Source: Bacteroidales bacterium (GTDB lineage Bacteria; Bacteroidota; Bacteroidia; Bacteroidales; VadinHA17). Taken from it: a stretch of DNA of 5,568 bases. The notes beneath the pieces are model-generated. The model saw only the letters and a list, made by a program, of their open reading frames with translations, did no database searches and was not told the origin of the DNA. The position numbers and the translations under genes were made by a program. Positions 1 to 5,568 of this stretch are shown here, one piece after another (the stretch's first letter is position 1; each line of letters opens with the position of its first letter). The stretch covers positions 34,092-39,659 of the forward strand of contig PMNJ01000159.1 in the NCBI GenBank assembly GCA_003162595.1, written 5' to 3'.

Positions 1-539
1 TTGAGAGCATATGCAATCACTTCTGTAACCGGGAATCCATCTCTTGCATATGTGATTGCCGGTTGAAGAATATCCTTCATTGGCAGACGGCCAAACATAT
101 CGTGCATTTCAAACCAACCATCAACACAACCGGGAACTGAAACAGGCAGAGGACCATACGAAGGAACAAACTCATATCCGTTCTGCTTAAAATATTCAAG
201 TTTAAGAGAACGTGGAGATCTTCCGCTTCCGTTAAGGCCATATAATTTACCTTTGTCAGCACTCCAGATTATGGCAAAAATGTCTCCTCCAACCCCGGCA
301 CCTGTGGGTTCAACCACTCCAAGAACAGCATCAGCCGCTATCGCAGCATCAATAGCGGTACCACCCTTCTTCAGAATATCCAGAGCAACCTGAGTTGCCA
401 GAGGCTGACTGGTTGCAGCCATTCCGTTGCGTGCTATTACCTCAGACCTCGTGGCAAAATCATGTCCGGTAATCCTATCCTGTGAAAATGCAGCAGCAGG
501 TATCAGCATGGCAAAAATTATAGAACCAATTCTTCTCAT
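1..539 (-). CDS. ggt: Gamma-glutamyltranspeptidase family protein, N-terminal part (cut by left window edge)
   Basis: The frame is open from the ATG at 539-537 to the window edge, giving 179 codons plus two bases, so the C-terminus is missing. Residues 1-20 form a Sec signal peptide: a start with two arginines, a hydrophobic run, and a likely cut after the AAAFS stretch, which suggests export to the periplasm. The body matches the GGT large-subunit start: RNGMAATSQPLA (38-49), GGTAIDAAIAA (59-69), EPTGAGVGGDIF (77-88), YGLNGSGRSP (100-109) and VPGCVDGW (135-142). Arg107 lies where the family's gamma-glutamyl carboxylate-binding arginine is expected. GGTs are Ntn hydrolases that hydrolyse or transfer the gamma-glutamyl group of glutathione and related peptides. 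The autoprocessing site and catalytic Thr lie outside the window, so activity cannot be judged, and an acylase-like relative is possible. No Shine-Dalgarno is visible. It lies 43 bp downstream of the alkD-like gene on the same strand. Confidence 0.9.
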   Translation of the reverse strand, partial: MRRIGSIIFAMLIPAAAFSQDRITGHDFATRSEVIARNGMAATSQPLATQVALDILKKGGTAIDAAIAADAVLGVVEPTGAGVGGDIFAIIWSADKGKLYGLNGSGRSPRSLKLEYFKQNGYEFVPSYGPLPVSVPGCVDGWFEMHDMFGRLPMKDILQPAITYARDGFPVTEVIAYAL

Positions 540-559
540 TGCAAAATCATTTAATAGTG

Positions 560-567
560 CAAAGGTA
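560..567 (-). promoter_or_regulatory. Candidate Bacteroidota -7 promoter box for ggt
   Basis: On the minus strand this reads TACCTTTG, an exact match to the TAnnTTTG -7 consensus known for the primary sigma factor of Bacteroidota. It sits 20 bases before the ggt start, in the 43-bp gap after alkD, which would give a leader of roughly 12-15 nt. No clear TTG or TTTG -33 element is found 17-23 bases upstream; the nearest is a weak TGG at 593-591. An eight-base degenerate box can occur by chance, so position is the main support. If real, ggt has its own promoter in addition to any read-through from alkD. Confidence 0.4.
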
Positions 568-582
568 AAAAAACCATACTTA

Positions 583-1290
583 CTATTTTGCCATTGCCTG
601 TGCTTTTAATTCGGCGGGCAATTTCTCTATTGCATATCTTAGTGAAGTTCTGGGCATTGTGGCTTTTTTTATCATAACATAATTAAATACATCTTTTGGG
701 TGAGCTTCACTAGCTGCTTTAAGCATCCAGCCATATCCTTTTTGCACCATGTCATCTTTATCAGAATGCAGAATATCAGCTATAATGAATATGTCATCCA
801 GAAATTTTCCTCTCCTTGCGGGAATTATAAGAGATACTGCTGAAGCACGTTTTACCCAGCGGTTCTTCGAGAGAGCCCATTTTTTCAAACCAGATAAAAA
901 TTCCGGGTACATCTCTATAAAAGTTCCGACAGTATGATTGCAAAGTGTATCGCACGATGCCCAATTTCCAACATAAGTACTCACCCATTTTTCAAAAATA
1001 TCAAAGTCAACTGGTTCAAATTGTTTTCGTACATTATATGACCAATTACATGCCACAAATGATTCTTCCATATACCCTGACTTCCATAACTCATTACATA
1101 GTGCGAAAACATGGGACTTGCTTTTGTCTTCGAAAGTTTTGTAATGTTCTTTGCTGATCAGGCTTACATCAGCAGATTTCAGGCCATACAATTTAACATC
1201 TTCCTTAAAATATCTTTCAGCAGATACCCTTGTCTTTTCATCTGCATTTTGAATCAATTCCTCTCTTATTTTGTTAATAATTTCCGACAT
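583..1290 (-). CDS. alkD: AlkD-type DNA alkylation repair glycosylase
   Basis: This is a complete 235-residue protein, starting at ATG 1290-1288 and ending with TAG at 585-583. It matches the DNA_alkylation (AlkD/HEAT-like) family in length and in its helical repeat character. In Bacillus cereus AlkD, Trp109, Asp113, Arg148 and Trp187 line the active cleft; here Trp110, Asp114 (in NWASCD), Arg148 (in NRWVKR) and Trp188 (in GYGWMLKAASEAHP) fall at almost the same positions. The C-terminal TSLRYAIEKLP stretch (215-225) is also typical. Members excise bulky or cationic N3- and N7-alkylated purines without flipping the base, starting base excision repair in the cytoplasm. The start is preceded by AT-rich sequence without a Shine-Dalgarno, and MSEIINKIREEL is a normal N-terminus. 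It is divergent from the M49 gene (206-bp gap) and precedes ggt. The family and the key residues are secure; the substrate range is inferred. Confidence 0.92.
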   Translation of the reverse strand: MSEIINKIREELIQNADEKTRVSAERYFKEDVKLYGLKSADVSLISKEHYKTFEDKSKSHVFALCNELWKSGYMEESFVACNWSYNVRKQFEPVDFDIFEKWVSTYVGNWASCDTLCNHTVGTFIEMYPEFLSGLKKWALSKNRWVKRASAVSLIIPARRGKFLDDIFIIADILHSDKDDMVQKGYGWMLKAASEAHPKDVFNYVMIKKATMPRTSLRYAIEKLPAELKAQAMAK

Positions 1291-1344
1291 GGCGATTATA
1301 TTTTAATTTATTACAGTACGGAATAGTATATATAATCTAAATTT

Positions 1345-1444
1345 CCTTAGTGTTCCTTTGTGCTATACTTGGTGCTCCTTTGTGGTTAATTATTTTTTTA
1401 ACTCGAAGGTACTCAAAGGTTACCACTAAGGGTCACAAAGGAAC
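1345..1444. repeat. Imperfect inverted repeat built of CACAAAGG / CACTAAGG words
   Basis: GTTCCTTTGTG at 1352-1362 is exactly the reverse complement of CACAAAGGAAC at 1434-1444 (11 bp). CCTTAGTG at 1345-1352 is the exact reverse complement of CACTAAGG at 1424-1431. A further CTCCTTTGTGG copy sits at 1375-1385 and a CAAAGGTTACC copy at 1414-1424. The two sides align as inverted arms of about 35 nt (1352-1389 and 1406-1444) around an AT-rich centre, but the words are not perfectly nested. The element lies between the divergent alkD and M49 genes, so it is not a terminator for either. It encodes nothing visible. It looks like an intergenic repeat family, but its copy number elsewhere cannot be seen here. 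Confidence 0.7.
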
Positions 1445-1496
1445 TAAATATTTAACTTTTTAATAATTTAGCGATTTAAAAATAAACACGATATAA

Positions 1497-3458
1497 ATGG
1501 AAAGGAATAACGATTTTAAATATTTCGTAGAACAATTTGAGGACATAAGGGTACTCAGGTATCAACTGCCCGGATTCGAATCACTTACTCTACAGCAAAA
1601 AAAGCTTATATATTATCTCAGTCAGGCTGCTCTTTCAGGCAGAGATATTATATGGGATCAGAATTTCAGATACAATATGCTTATAAGGAAAACTCTTGAA
1701 GCCATTTTGGATCACTTTTCCGGTGATAAGGAGCCAGCTGAGTATAAAGCTTTTCTTGTTTATGCAAAAAAAGTGTTTTTTGCTAATGGAATTCACCATC
1801 ATTATTCGAATGACAAATTAAAACCCGGATTTACCGGAAGTTATTTTGCCACACTTATTGAAGGAATTGACAGGAATTGTCTCCCTCTCGCTGCAGGACA
1901 AACTGTTGAAGAGTTTATATCACTTCTTACAGGTGTTATGTATGACGAGAAGCTTTTTGGAAGAAAAGTGGAACAGAGAGCAGGAGCTGACATGGTTGCA
2001 GAATCAGCTGTTAACTTCTATGAAAATGTGAATCAGAAAGAAGTTGAAGATTTCTATGCCGGCAAAACTGATCCGCAGGATCCACACACTGTTTCAATTG
2101 GACTTAATTCAAAAGTTTCAAAAAAAGAAGGTAAGATTATTGAAGAAGTTTATAGATCCGGAGGACTATACGGGCCGGTAATTGATCAGATAATAATATG
2201 GCTTGAAAAAGCAATAATTGCCTCAGATTCAGAAATGCAGAGGAAAGAAATTGGACTACTTATCGACTTTTACAGAACAGGTAATCTGAAAGTTTGGAAT
2301 GATTACAATGTTCTTTGGGTACAGGATAATGAACCGGAAGTTGATTACAATAATGGTTTTATTGAAACGTACAGCGATCCGTTGGGAATGAAAGCTACAT
2401 GGGAATCAATTGTAAATTATACAGATATTGAAGCCTCCAGACGAACAAAGATTATCGCAGCCAACTCCCAGTGGTTTGAGGACAATTCTCCAACCCAACC
2501 TCAATACAAGAAAGAAAAAGTTACAGGTGTAGCTGCAAAGGTTATTAATATTGCAATACTGGGCGGCGATTGTTATCCCGTTTCACCACTTGGAATTAAT
2601 CTTCCAAATGCCAACTGGATAAGGAAAGAGATTGGATCAAAATCAGTTTCACTGGCAAATATTACAAATGCATATGACATCACTTCACAGGGAAATGGTT
2701 TCCTGGAAGAATTTACTGCCGATCAGTCTGAGGTTGACAGGATAAAAAAATATGGACCATTAGCTGAAGCTTTACATACCGATCTCCATGAGTGTGTGGG
2801 ACATGCAAGCGGAAAGCTGGCAGAAGGCACTGATCCCAATGCCCTGAAAAATTATGCTTCTCCTCTCGAAGAGGCCCGTGCAGACCTTTTTGCATTGTAC
2901 TTTATGATGGACAAGAAACTATTGGATCTTGGTCTGCTTCCCAGAGAGGATGCTGCGAAAGCTTCATATGATACATATCTTCGGAATGGTTTGCTGACCC
3001 AAATTGTAAGGATAAAACCCGGCAAAGATATAGAGGAGGCACACATGCGAGACAGGTCCGCCATATCTCACTGGGTTTATGAAAAGGGCAGGGAGGAAAA
3101 TGTTGTCGAATTATTCAGGAAGGATAATAAACGTTATGTAAAGATCAACGATTATTTCAGGCTCAGAAATCTGTTCGGGGATTTGCTTAAAGAGATTCAA
3201 AGAATTAAGTCAGAAGGGGATTATGAAGCAGGAAAGAACCTGATTGAAAATTACGGTGTAAAAGTTGATCCCGAACTTCATGCTGAAATCCTTGAACGTT
3301 ACAAAAAGCTTAACCTGGCTCCATTTACTGGTTTTATCAACCCGAACCTGATACCAGTTTATAATCAGAAAGGTGATATAACTGATGTAAAAGTCGAATA
3401 CCCAAATGATTTTCTGAGTCAGATGATGGATTATGGGAGAAAGTACTCGTTTCTGTGA
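1497..3458 (+). CDS. M49-family (dipeptidyl-peptidase III-like) zinc metallopeptidase, cytoplasmic form
   Basis: This is a complete 653-residue protein. An in-frame TAA lies directly before the ATG (1494-1496), so it cannot start further upstream. The M49 signature HEXXGH appears as HECVGH at residues 431-436, and the second motif, EEXXA(E/D), as EEARAD at 458-463. By homology His431, His436 and Glu459 bind zinc and Glu432 is the catalytic base. The two motifs are 22 residues apart, close together as in the Bacteroides enzyme and unlike the longer spacing in the human one. Other family-like stretches are GGLYGP (222-227), LPNANWIRKEIG (369-380) and AHMRDRSAISHW (515-526), whose His516 matches a conserved substrate-site histidine of DPP III. 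DPP III removes dipeptides from the N-terminus of short peptides. The N-terminus (MERNNDFKYFVEQF) is charged with no signal peptide or lipobox, so a cytoplasmic role in peptide turnover is inferred. The gene is monocistronic as far as seen, convergent with pit. Confidence 0.93.
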   Translation: MERNNDFKYFVEQFEDIRVLRYQLPGFESLTLQQKKLIYYLSQAALSGRDIIWDQNFRYNMLIRKTLEAILDHFSGDKEPAEYKAFLVYAKKVFFANGIHHHYSNDKLKPGFTGSYFATLIEGIDRNCLPLAAGQTVEEFISLLTGVMYDEKLFGRKVEQRAGADMVAESAVNFYENVNQKEVEDFYAGKTDPQDPHTVSIGLNSKVSKKEGKIIEEVYRSGGLYGPVIDQIIIWLEKAIIASDSEMQRKEIGLLIDFYRTGNLKVWNDYNVLWVQDNEPEVDYNNGFIETYSDPLGMKATWESIVNYTDIEASRRTKIIAANSQWFEDNSPTQPQYKKEKVTGVAAKVINIAILGGDCYPVSPLGINLPNANWIRKEIGSKSVSLANITNAYDITSQGNGFLEEFTADQSEVDRIKKYGPLAEALHTDLHECVGHASGKLAEGTDPNALKNYASPLEEARADLFALYFMMDKKLLDLGLLPREDAAKASYDTYLRNGLLTQIVRIKPGKDIEEAHMRDRSAISHWVYEKGREENVVELFRKDNKRYVKINDYFRLRNLFGDLLKEIQRIKSEGDYEAGKNLIENYGVKVDPELHAEILERYKKLNLAPFTGFINPNLIPVYNQKGDITDVKVEYPNDFLSQMMDYGRKYSFL

Positions 3459-3505
3459 TGTTTGGAGCCCCATCCACTCCGAAGTGTAATGCTGGCTGTT
3501 GAGAG

Positions 3506-3624
3506 AACCCCATTTGCTGCTTCGCAGCATCTCCCCCAGGGGGGAGAAAATTCTGTGATTTTTATGATTATTCTATTAAAACAATAAGATTTTTTCCCCC
3601 TCACAGGGGGAATACAAGGGGGTT
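3506..3624. repeat. Pair of inverted C5/G5 hairpin elements (REPIN-like), possible bidirectional terminator
   Basis: The left element (3506-3548) begins AACCCCATTTG, then has a 6-bp stem TGCTGC/GCAGCA around TTC (3515-3529), then a near-perfect palindrome with arms TCTCCCCC (3530-3537) and GGGGGAGA (3540-3547). The right element (3594-3624) has arms TTCCCCC (3594-3600) and GGGGGAA (3606-3612) and, read on the minus strand, begins AACCCCCTTG. The two are therefore related copies in opposite orientation, separated by about 45 bp of AT-rich sequence, with the left copy carrying an extra hairpin. They fill the gap between the convergent M49 and pit genes. The hairpins are strong, but neither is followed by a clean T-run in the sense direction, so a terminator role is possible and not shown. 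No ORF or transposase is linked. Confidence 0.7.
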
Positions 3625-3645
3625 AATATCTCCCTTAGAATAATC

Positions 3646-4890
3646 TTATTTCATATTCTTCCAGAACTTCTCTTCCGATCTTTGCATCTCTCTTCTTTTT
3701 TTATTTTCGAGAAGAATATAAAAAATTATACCTATAGTTCCAAAGATTAAAAGTCCCATCAGAAGGTATTTAATAATGCCCGATACATCATTCTGTCCAT
3801 ACATTGTCAGATTAGATGTAAGGTCAGGAGCACCTGTTAATTCGCCGGTTTTCGTTCCAACATTAATACCGAAAATATTCTTCATGAAAAAGAGAAGGAA
3901 AAATGTCAGTAACCCGGAAGCAACCGGAGAAATAATCCATCCAAGACCGATTTCCCCAAGTACCTTAAAATTGATATTTCGTGCACCCTTGTATAATCCT
4001 ATTCCGAGAATACATCCGACAATAACCTGTGAACTTGAAACCGGAACCATGGGAATAGGAGGGAGACCTGTTTTGACAATTAAATTGGAAAGAGTTGTTG
4101 ATGAAAAGATAAACAGAACAAGCGATTGCGCCAGAACAACCACAAGTGCAGCTTCCGAAGATAGTTCCAGAATATTGTTACCAATTGTATTCATAACTTT
4201 CCAGGAGTATGTAATTATTCCTGATGCGCAGGCAAGCCCTCCCAAAAGAAAAAGCTGCTGGTTTGAGCTGAGTGTGAAAATTCCCAGGTCGAGATCTGCA
4301 AGATGAAAAGCCGGTACAAAAACGCCCATCACGTTGGCAATATTATTGGCGCCCAAACTATAGGCTCCGAATGCCCCGACCAGAATGAGCCCTGTTTTTA
4401 TGTAAGACTCAAACCTGATAAGATGTATCCGTGATGAATTCTTAAATTTCTTAACTGCAATATACAGAAGAACAGCGAAGACAGCTCCTATAACAGGTCC
4501 AGCAATCCATGCCGATACTATCTTTTCCAGAGTTTTACTGTCCGTATGGTTTCCCGTGAAAAAGTTCCATCCTATAATTGCGCCAACAATTGCCTGTGTG
4601 GTTGAGATCGGAAGAGCGAACTTGGTCATCATATAAATGGTGACAGCGGCTGCAAGTGCAAGAGTGAAAGATCCTCCAATAGCGTTAACAGAACCCAGCT
4701 TATCAAGTGTATGAGATGTTCCTGAGCCTTGAATTACCGCACCGAGTATGAAGAAAACAGAAGCAATGACGGCAGCCTTTCTGAATGTCACCATTTTTGA
4801 GCCTACTGCAGAGCCAAAAATATGAGAAGCATCATTTGCCCCCAGGGACCAGCCAAGGAAGAGACCGCTTGTCAGAAAAAAAAGAATCAT
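3646..4890 (-). CDS. pit: PiT-family inorganic phosphate permease
   Basis: This is a complete 414-residue inner-membrane protein, starting at ATG 4890-4888 and ending with TAA at 3648-3646. About 11 hydrophobic segments are visible, with a polar loop near 337-370 and a basic, charged cytoplasmic tail (395-414). The PiT (PF01384) inverted duplication is clear: GANDASHIFGSAVG (17-30) pairs with GANNIANVMG (180-189), and ISTTQAIVGAIIG (95-107) pairs with VSSSQVIVGCILG (284-296). In this family the GAND and STT motifs bind phosphate and the coupling Na+ or H+. The second copy has Asn183 where Asp is usual, and the first has Ser-His where Ala-Asn is common, so ion coupling or substrate could differ from textbook Pit. 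The DUF47 accessory gene lies 114 bp upstream on the same strand, the usual partner order. The start leaves the short leader before the first motif that is normal for PiT. No Shine-Dalgarno is seen. Confidence 0.92.
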   Translation of the reverse strand: MILFFLTSGLFLGWSLGANDASHIFGSAVGSKMVTFRKAAVIASVFFILGAVIQGSGTSHTLDKLGSVNAIGGSFTLALAAAVTIYMMTKFALPISTTQAIVGAIIGWNFFTGNHTDSKTLEKIVSAWIAGPVIGAVFAVLLYIAVKKFKNSSRIHLIRFESYIKTGLILVGAFGAYSLGANNIANVMGVFVPAFHLADLDLGIFTLSSNQQLFLLGGLACASGIITYSWKVMNTIGNNILELSSEAALVVVLAQSLVLFIFSSTTLSNLIVKTGLPPIPMVPVSSSQVIVGCILGIGLYKGARNINFKVLGEIGLGWIISPVASGLLTFFLLFFMKNIFGINVGTKTGELTGAPDLTSNLTMYGQNDVSGIIKYLLMGLLIFGTIGIIFYILLENKKRREMQRSEEKFWKNMK

Positions 4891-4902
4891 ATCAAATATG
4901 AT
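4886..4902. promoter_or_regulatory. Perfect 7-bp palindrome overlapping the pit start codon
   Basis: ATCATAT at 4886-4892 and ATATGAT at 4896-4902 are exact reverse complements around CAA. The pit initiation codon (4890-4888) lies inside one arm. It could be an operator-like site or a weak hairpin hiding the start codon. The arms are almost all A/T, so the stem would be weak and a chance origin is quite possible. Confidence 0.25.
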
Positions 4903-4929
4903 GTTAATCTGTTAAATTATCAAAGGGCT

Positions 4930-5004
4930 CACGACTTACGACTCACGGAACACAGCCTGAACCAAATAAAACCGTGCGTTGTGTGCCTTGTGTCGTGCGT
5001 CGTG
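4930..5004. repeat. Inverted repeat of CACGAC / GTCGTG words between the accessory gene and pit
   Basis: The left arm, 4930-4948, has CACGAC at 4930-4935, ACGAC again at 4938-4942 and ends CACGG. The right arm, 4972-5004, starts CCGTGCG and ends with two GTCGTG copies at 4992-4997 and 4999-5004, a 7-bp period. CACGG (4944-4948) pairs exactly with CCGTG (4972-4976), and the outer words are also complementary, leaving a 23-nt AT-richer loop. The right arm directly abuts the stop codon of the accessory gene (5007-5005). The element is clearly GC-richer than its surroundings. In a joint transcript it could fold between the two reading frames. Nothing coding is seen in it. Confidence 0.65.
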
Positions 5005-5568
5005 TTACATCACGATCTTTATCGCCATTCCCGACAGCAGATCTGCTGCCTTCTGAGCCAGGTCGGAAACATTTTCAATATGATGGATTATATATCTTAA
5101 ATGTGCCTTATGTGCCAGATCCAGCTCGTTCATATCCTGAAAAATAATCTTCTTCGTGCTGAATGAAAGTTTATCGGTCTCACTTTCAAAATAATAGACT
5201 TTTAGCAACTTTTCCCTTACTGTAAAAGGCGCTTTGAAATATGCTCTCGCTGCAGGTATCAGTTCTTCGGCAGCATTTATAGAAGTCTCTGCGAGACTTA
5301 TGAGATTTTTATTGAGCGAAGAAGGAATATCAGGCATTTCAATGTTAATTTCATTCAGAGAGCTCTTAAGAGCATCTATGATTTCGTCGAGTTCATCGAT
5401 GAGTGTACTGACTTCTGACCTGTGCTGTGGCAGTATTGAATGAGTAATCATCTCATTTTCAATTTCCCGCTGAAGTCTGTCGGCATTGTTTTCAAGATAA
5501 TCAACTTTCTGAAGATGTCTTTGGAAAGCATCCATATCTTTATCCAGGTATGCTTTTATTCCTTCTCT
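5005..5568 (-). CDS. DUF47 / PhoU-like Pit accessory protein, C-terminal part (cut by right window edge)
   Basis: The reading frame ends with TAA at 5007-5005 and stays open to base 5568, giving 187 codons without a start. The Met at 5535-5533 is probably internal: the 11 codons ahead of it (REGIKAYLDKD) continue the family's first helix, and DUF47 proteins are usually somewhat over 200 residues. The protein is almost entirely alpha-helical and charged, with PhoU-like heptads: VDYLENNADRLQREIENEM, then LIDELDEIIDALKSSL, then KVYYFESETDKLSFSTKKI, and a final RYIIHHIENVSDLAQKAADL helix. These E..AD..E patterns form metal-binding sites in PhoU relatives. Family members sit next to pit genes and are thought to modulate Pit activity from the cytoplasmic side; no enzyme activity is expected. 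It lies upstream of pit on the same strand with a 114-bp gap holding a repeat, so co-transcription is likely but not certain. Confidence 0.88.
   Translation of the reverse strand, partial: REGIKAYLDKDMDAFQRHLQKVDYLENNADRLQREIENEMITHSILPQHRSEVSTLIDELDEIIDALKSSLNEINIEMPDIPSSLNKNLISLAETSINAAEELIPAARAYFKAPFTVREKLLKVYYFESETDKLSFSTKKIIFQDMNELDLAHKAHLRYIIHHIENVSDLAQKAADLLSGMAIKIVM

Noticed and set aside
945..1326. Two overlapping plus-strand open frames of about 70 codons antisense to alkD
   Set aside because: They are in frames opposite a gene with intact catalytic residues and show no promoter or family features.
1345..1444. Possible small CRISPR array, because a short word recurs
   Set aside because: Units are about 8-11 bp, degenerate and in both orientations, with no regular spacers and no cas genes.
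3210..3530. A 106-codon minus-strand open frame overlapping the end of the M49 gene and the left hairpin element
   Set aside because: It is antisense to conserved M49 coding sequence and starts inside a repeat; no family resemblance.
3506..3624. Classical Rho-independent terminators for M49 and pit
   Set aside because: The stems are strong, but neither is followed by a proper T-run in the transcribed direction, so I describe them as repeats with a possible terminator role.
3776..4306. A 176-codon plus-strand open frame
   Set aside because: It lies wholly antisense to pit, and its translation is a low-sense mix rich in Arg, Pro and Ser without a recognisable domain.
4891..5004. Riboswitch or other structured leader ahead of pit
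   Set aside because: The only structure is the repeated CACGAC palindrome and a short AT palindrome; nothing resembles a conserved riboswitch core.
5005..5535. Accessory protein starting at the Met at 5535-5533 as a complete 176-residue gene
   Set aside because: The frame stays open through 11 more codons to the window edge with family-like helical sequence, and the product would be short for DUF47; it is better read as truncated by the window.
1..5568. Defence system, toxin-antitoxin pair, prophage or insertion sequence
   Set aside because: All five coding regions belong to known housekeeping or transport families; no transposase, nuclease, integrase or small gene pair is seen on either strand.

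Overview
The window looks like ordinary chromosome from a member of the Bacteroidota. The evidence is: no Shine-Dalgarno-like purine run ahead of any of the four visible starts; a TAnnTTTG-type -7 promoter box upstream of the leftmost gene; moderately AT-rich sequence; and an M49 peptidase whose zinc motifs have the close spacing I associate with the Bacteroides form. A genus cannot be assigned from sequence alone.

Layout, left to right. (1) 1-539, minus strand: the first 179 codons of a secreted gamma-glutamyltranspeptidase-family protein that runs off the left edge. (2) 583-1290, minus strand: a complete AlkD-type DNA glycosylase with the catalytic W/D/R/W set intact, 43 bp upstream of and co-directional with ggt. 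(3) 1291-1496: a divergent intergenic region with an imperfect inverted repeat made of CACAAAGG and CACTAAGG words. (4) 1497-3458, plus strand: a complete M49 (dipeptidyl-peptidase III-like) zinc peptidase without a signal peptide. (5) 3459-3645: a convergent intergenic region holding a composite of two inverted C5/G5 hairpin elements, similar in form to a REPIN. (6) 3646-4890, minus strand: a complete PiT-family inorganic phosphate permease. (7) 4891-5004: a short intergenic gap almost filled by a third repeat type built from CACGAC/GTCGTG words. (8) 5005-5568, minus strand: a DUF47/PhoU-like Pit accessory protein whose N-terminus lies beyond the right edge.

The only clear functional pairing is the accessory protein followed by Pit, a common arrangement for low-affinity phosphate uptake. 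AlkD and ggt may share transcription, but their functions are unrelated (DNA base repair and glutathione or gamma-glutamyl peptide breakdown). The M49 peptidase stands alone.

I found no defence system, mobile gene, CRISPR array, tRNA or rRNA. The most unusual content is non-coding. Each of the three larger intergenic gaps carries a different palindromic repeat type, while the genes are uninterrupted. Other points worth checking are the GAND-to-GANN change in the second Pit signature, a perfect palindrome over the pit start codon, and the cytoplasmic form of the M49 peptidase.
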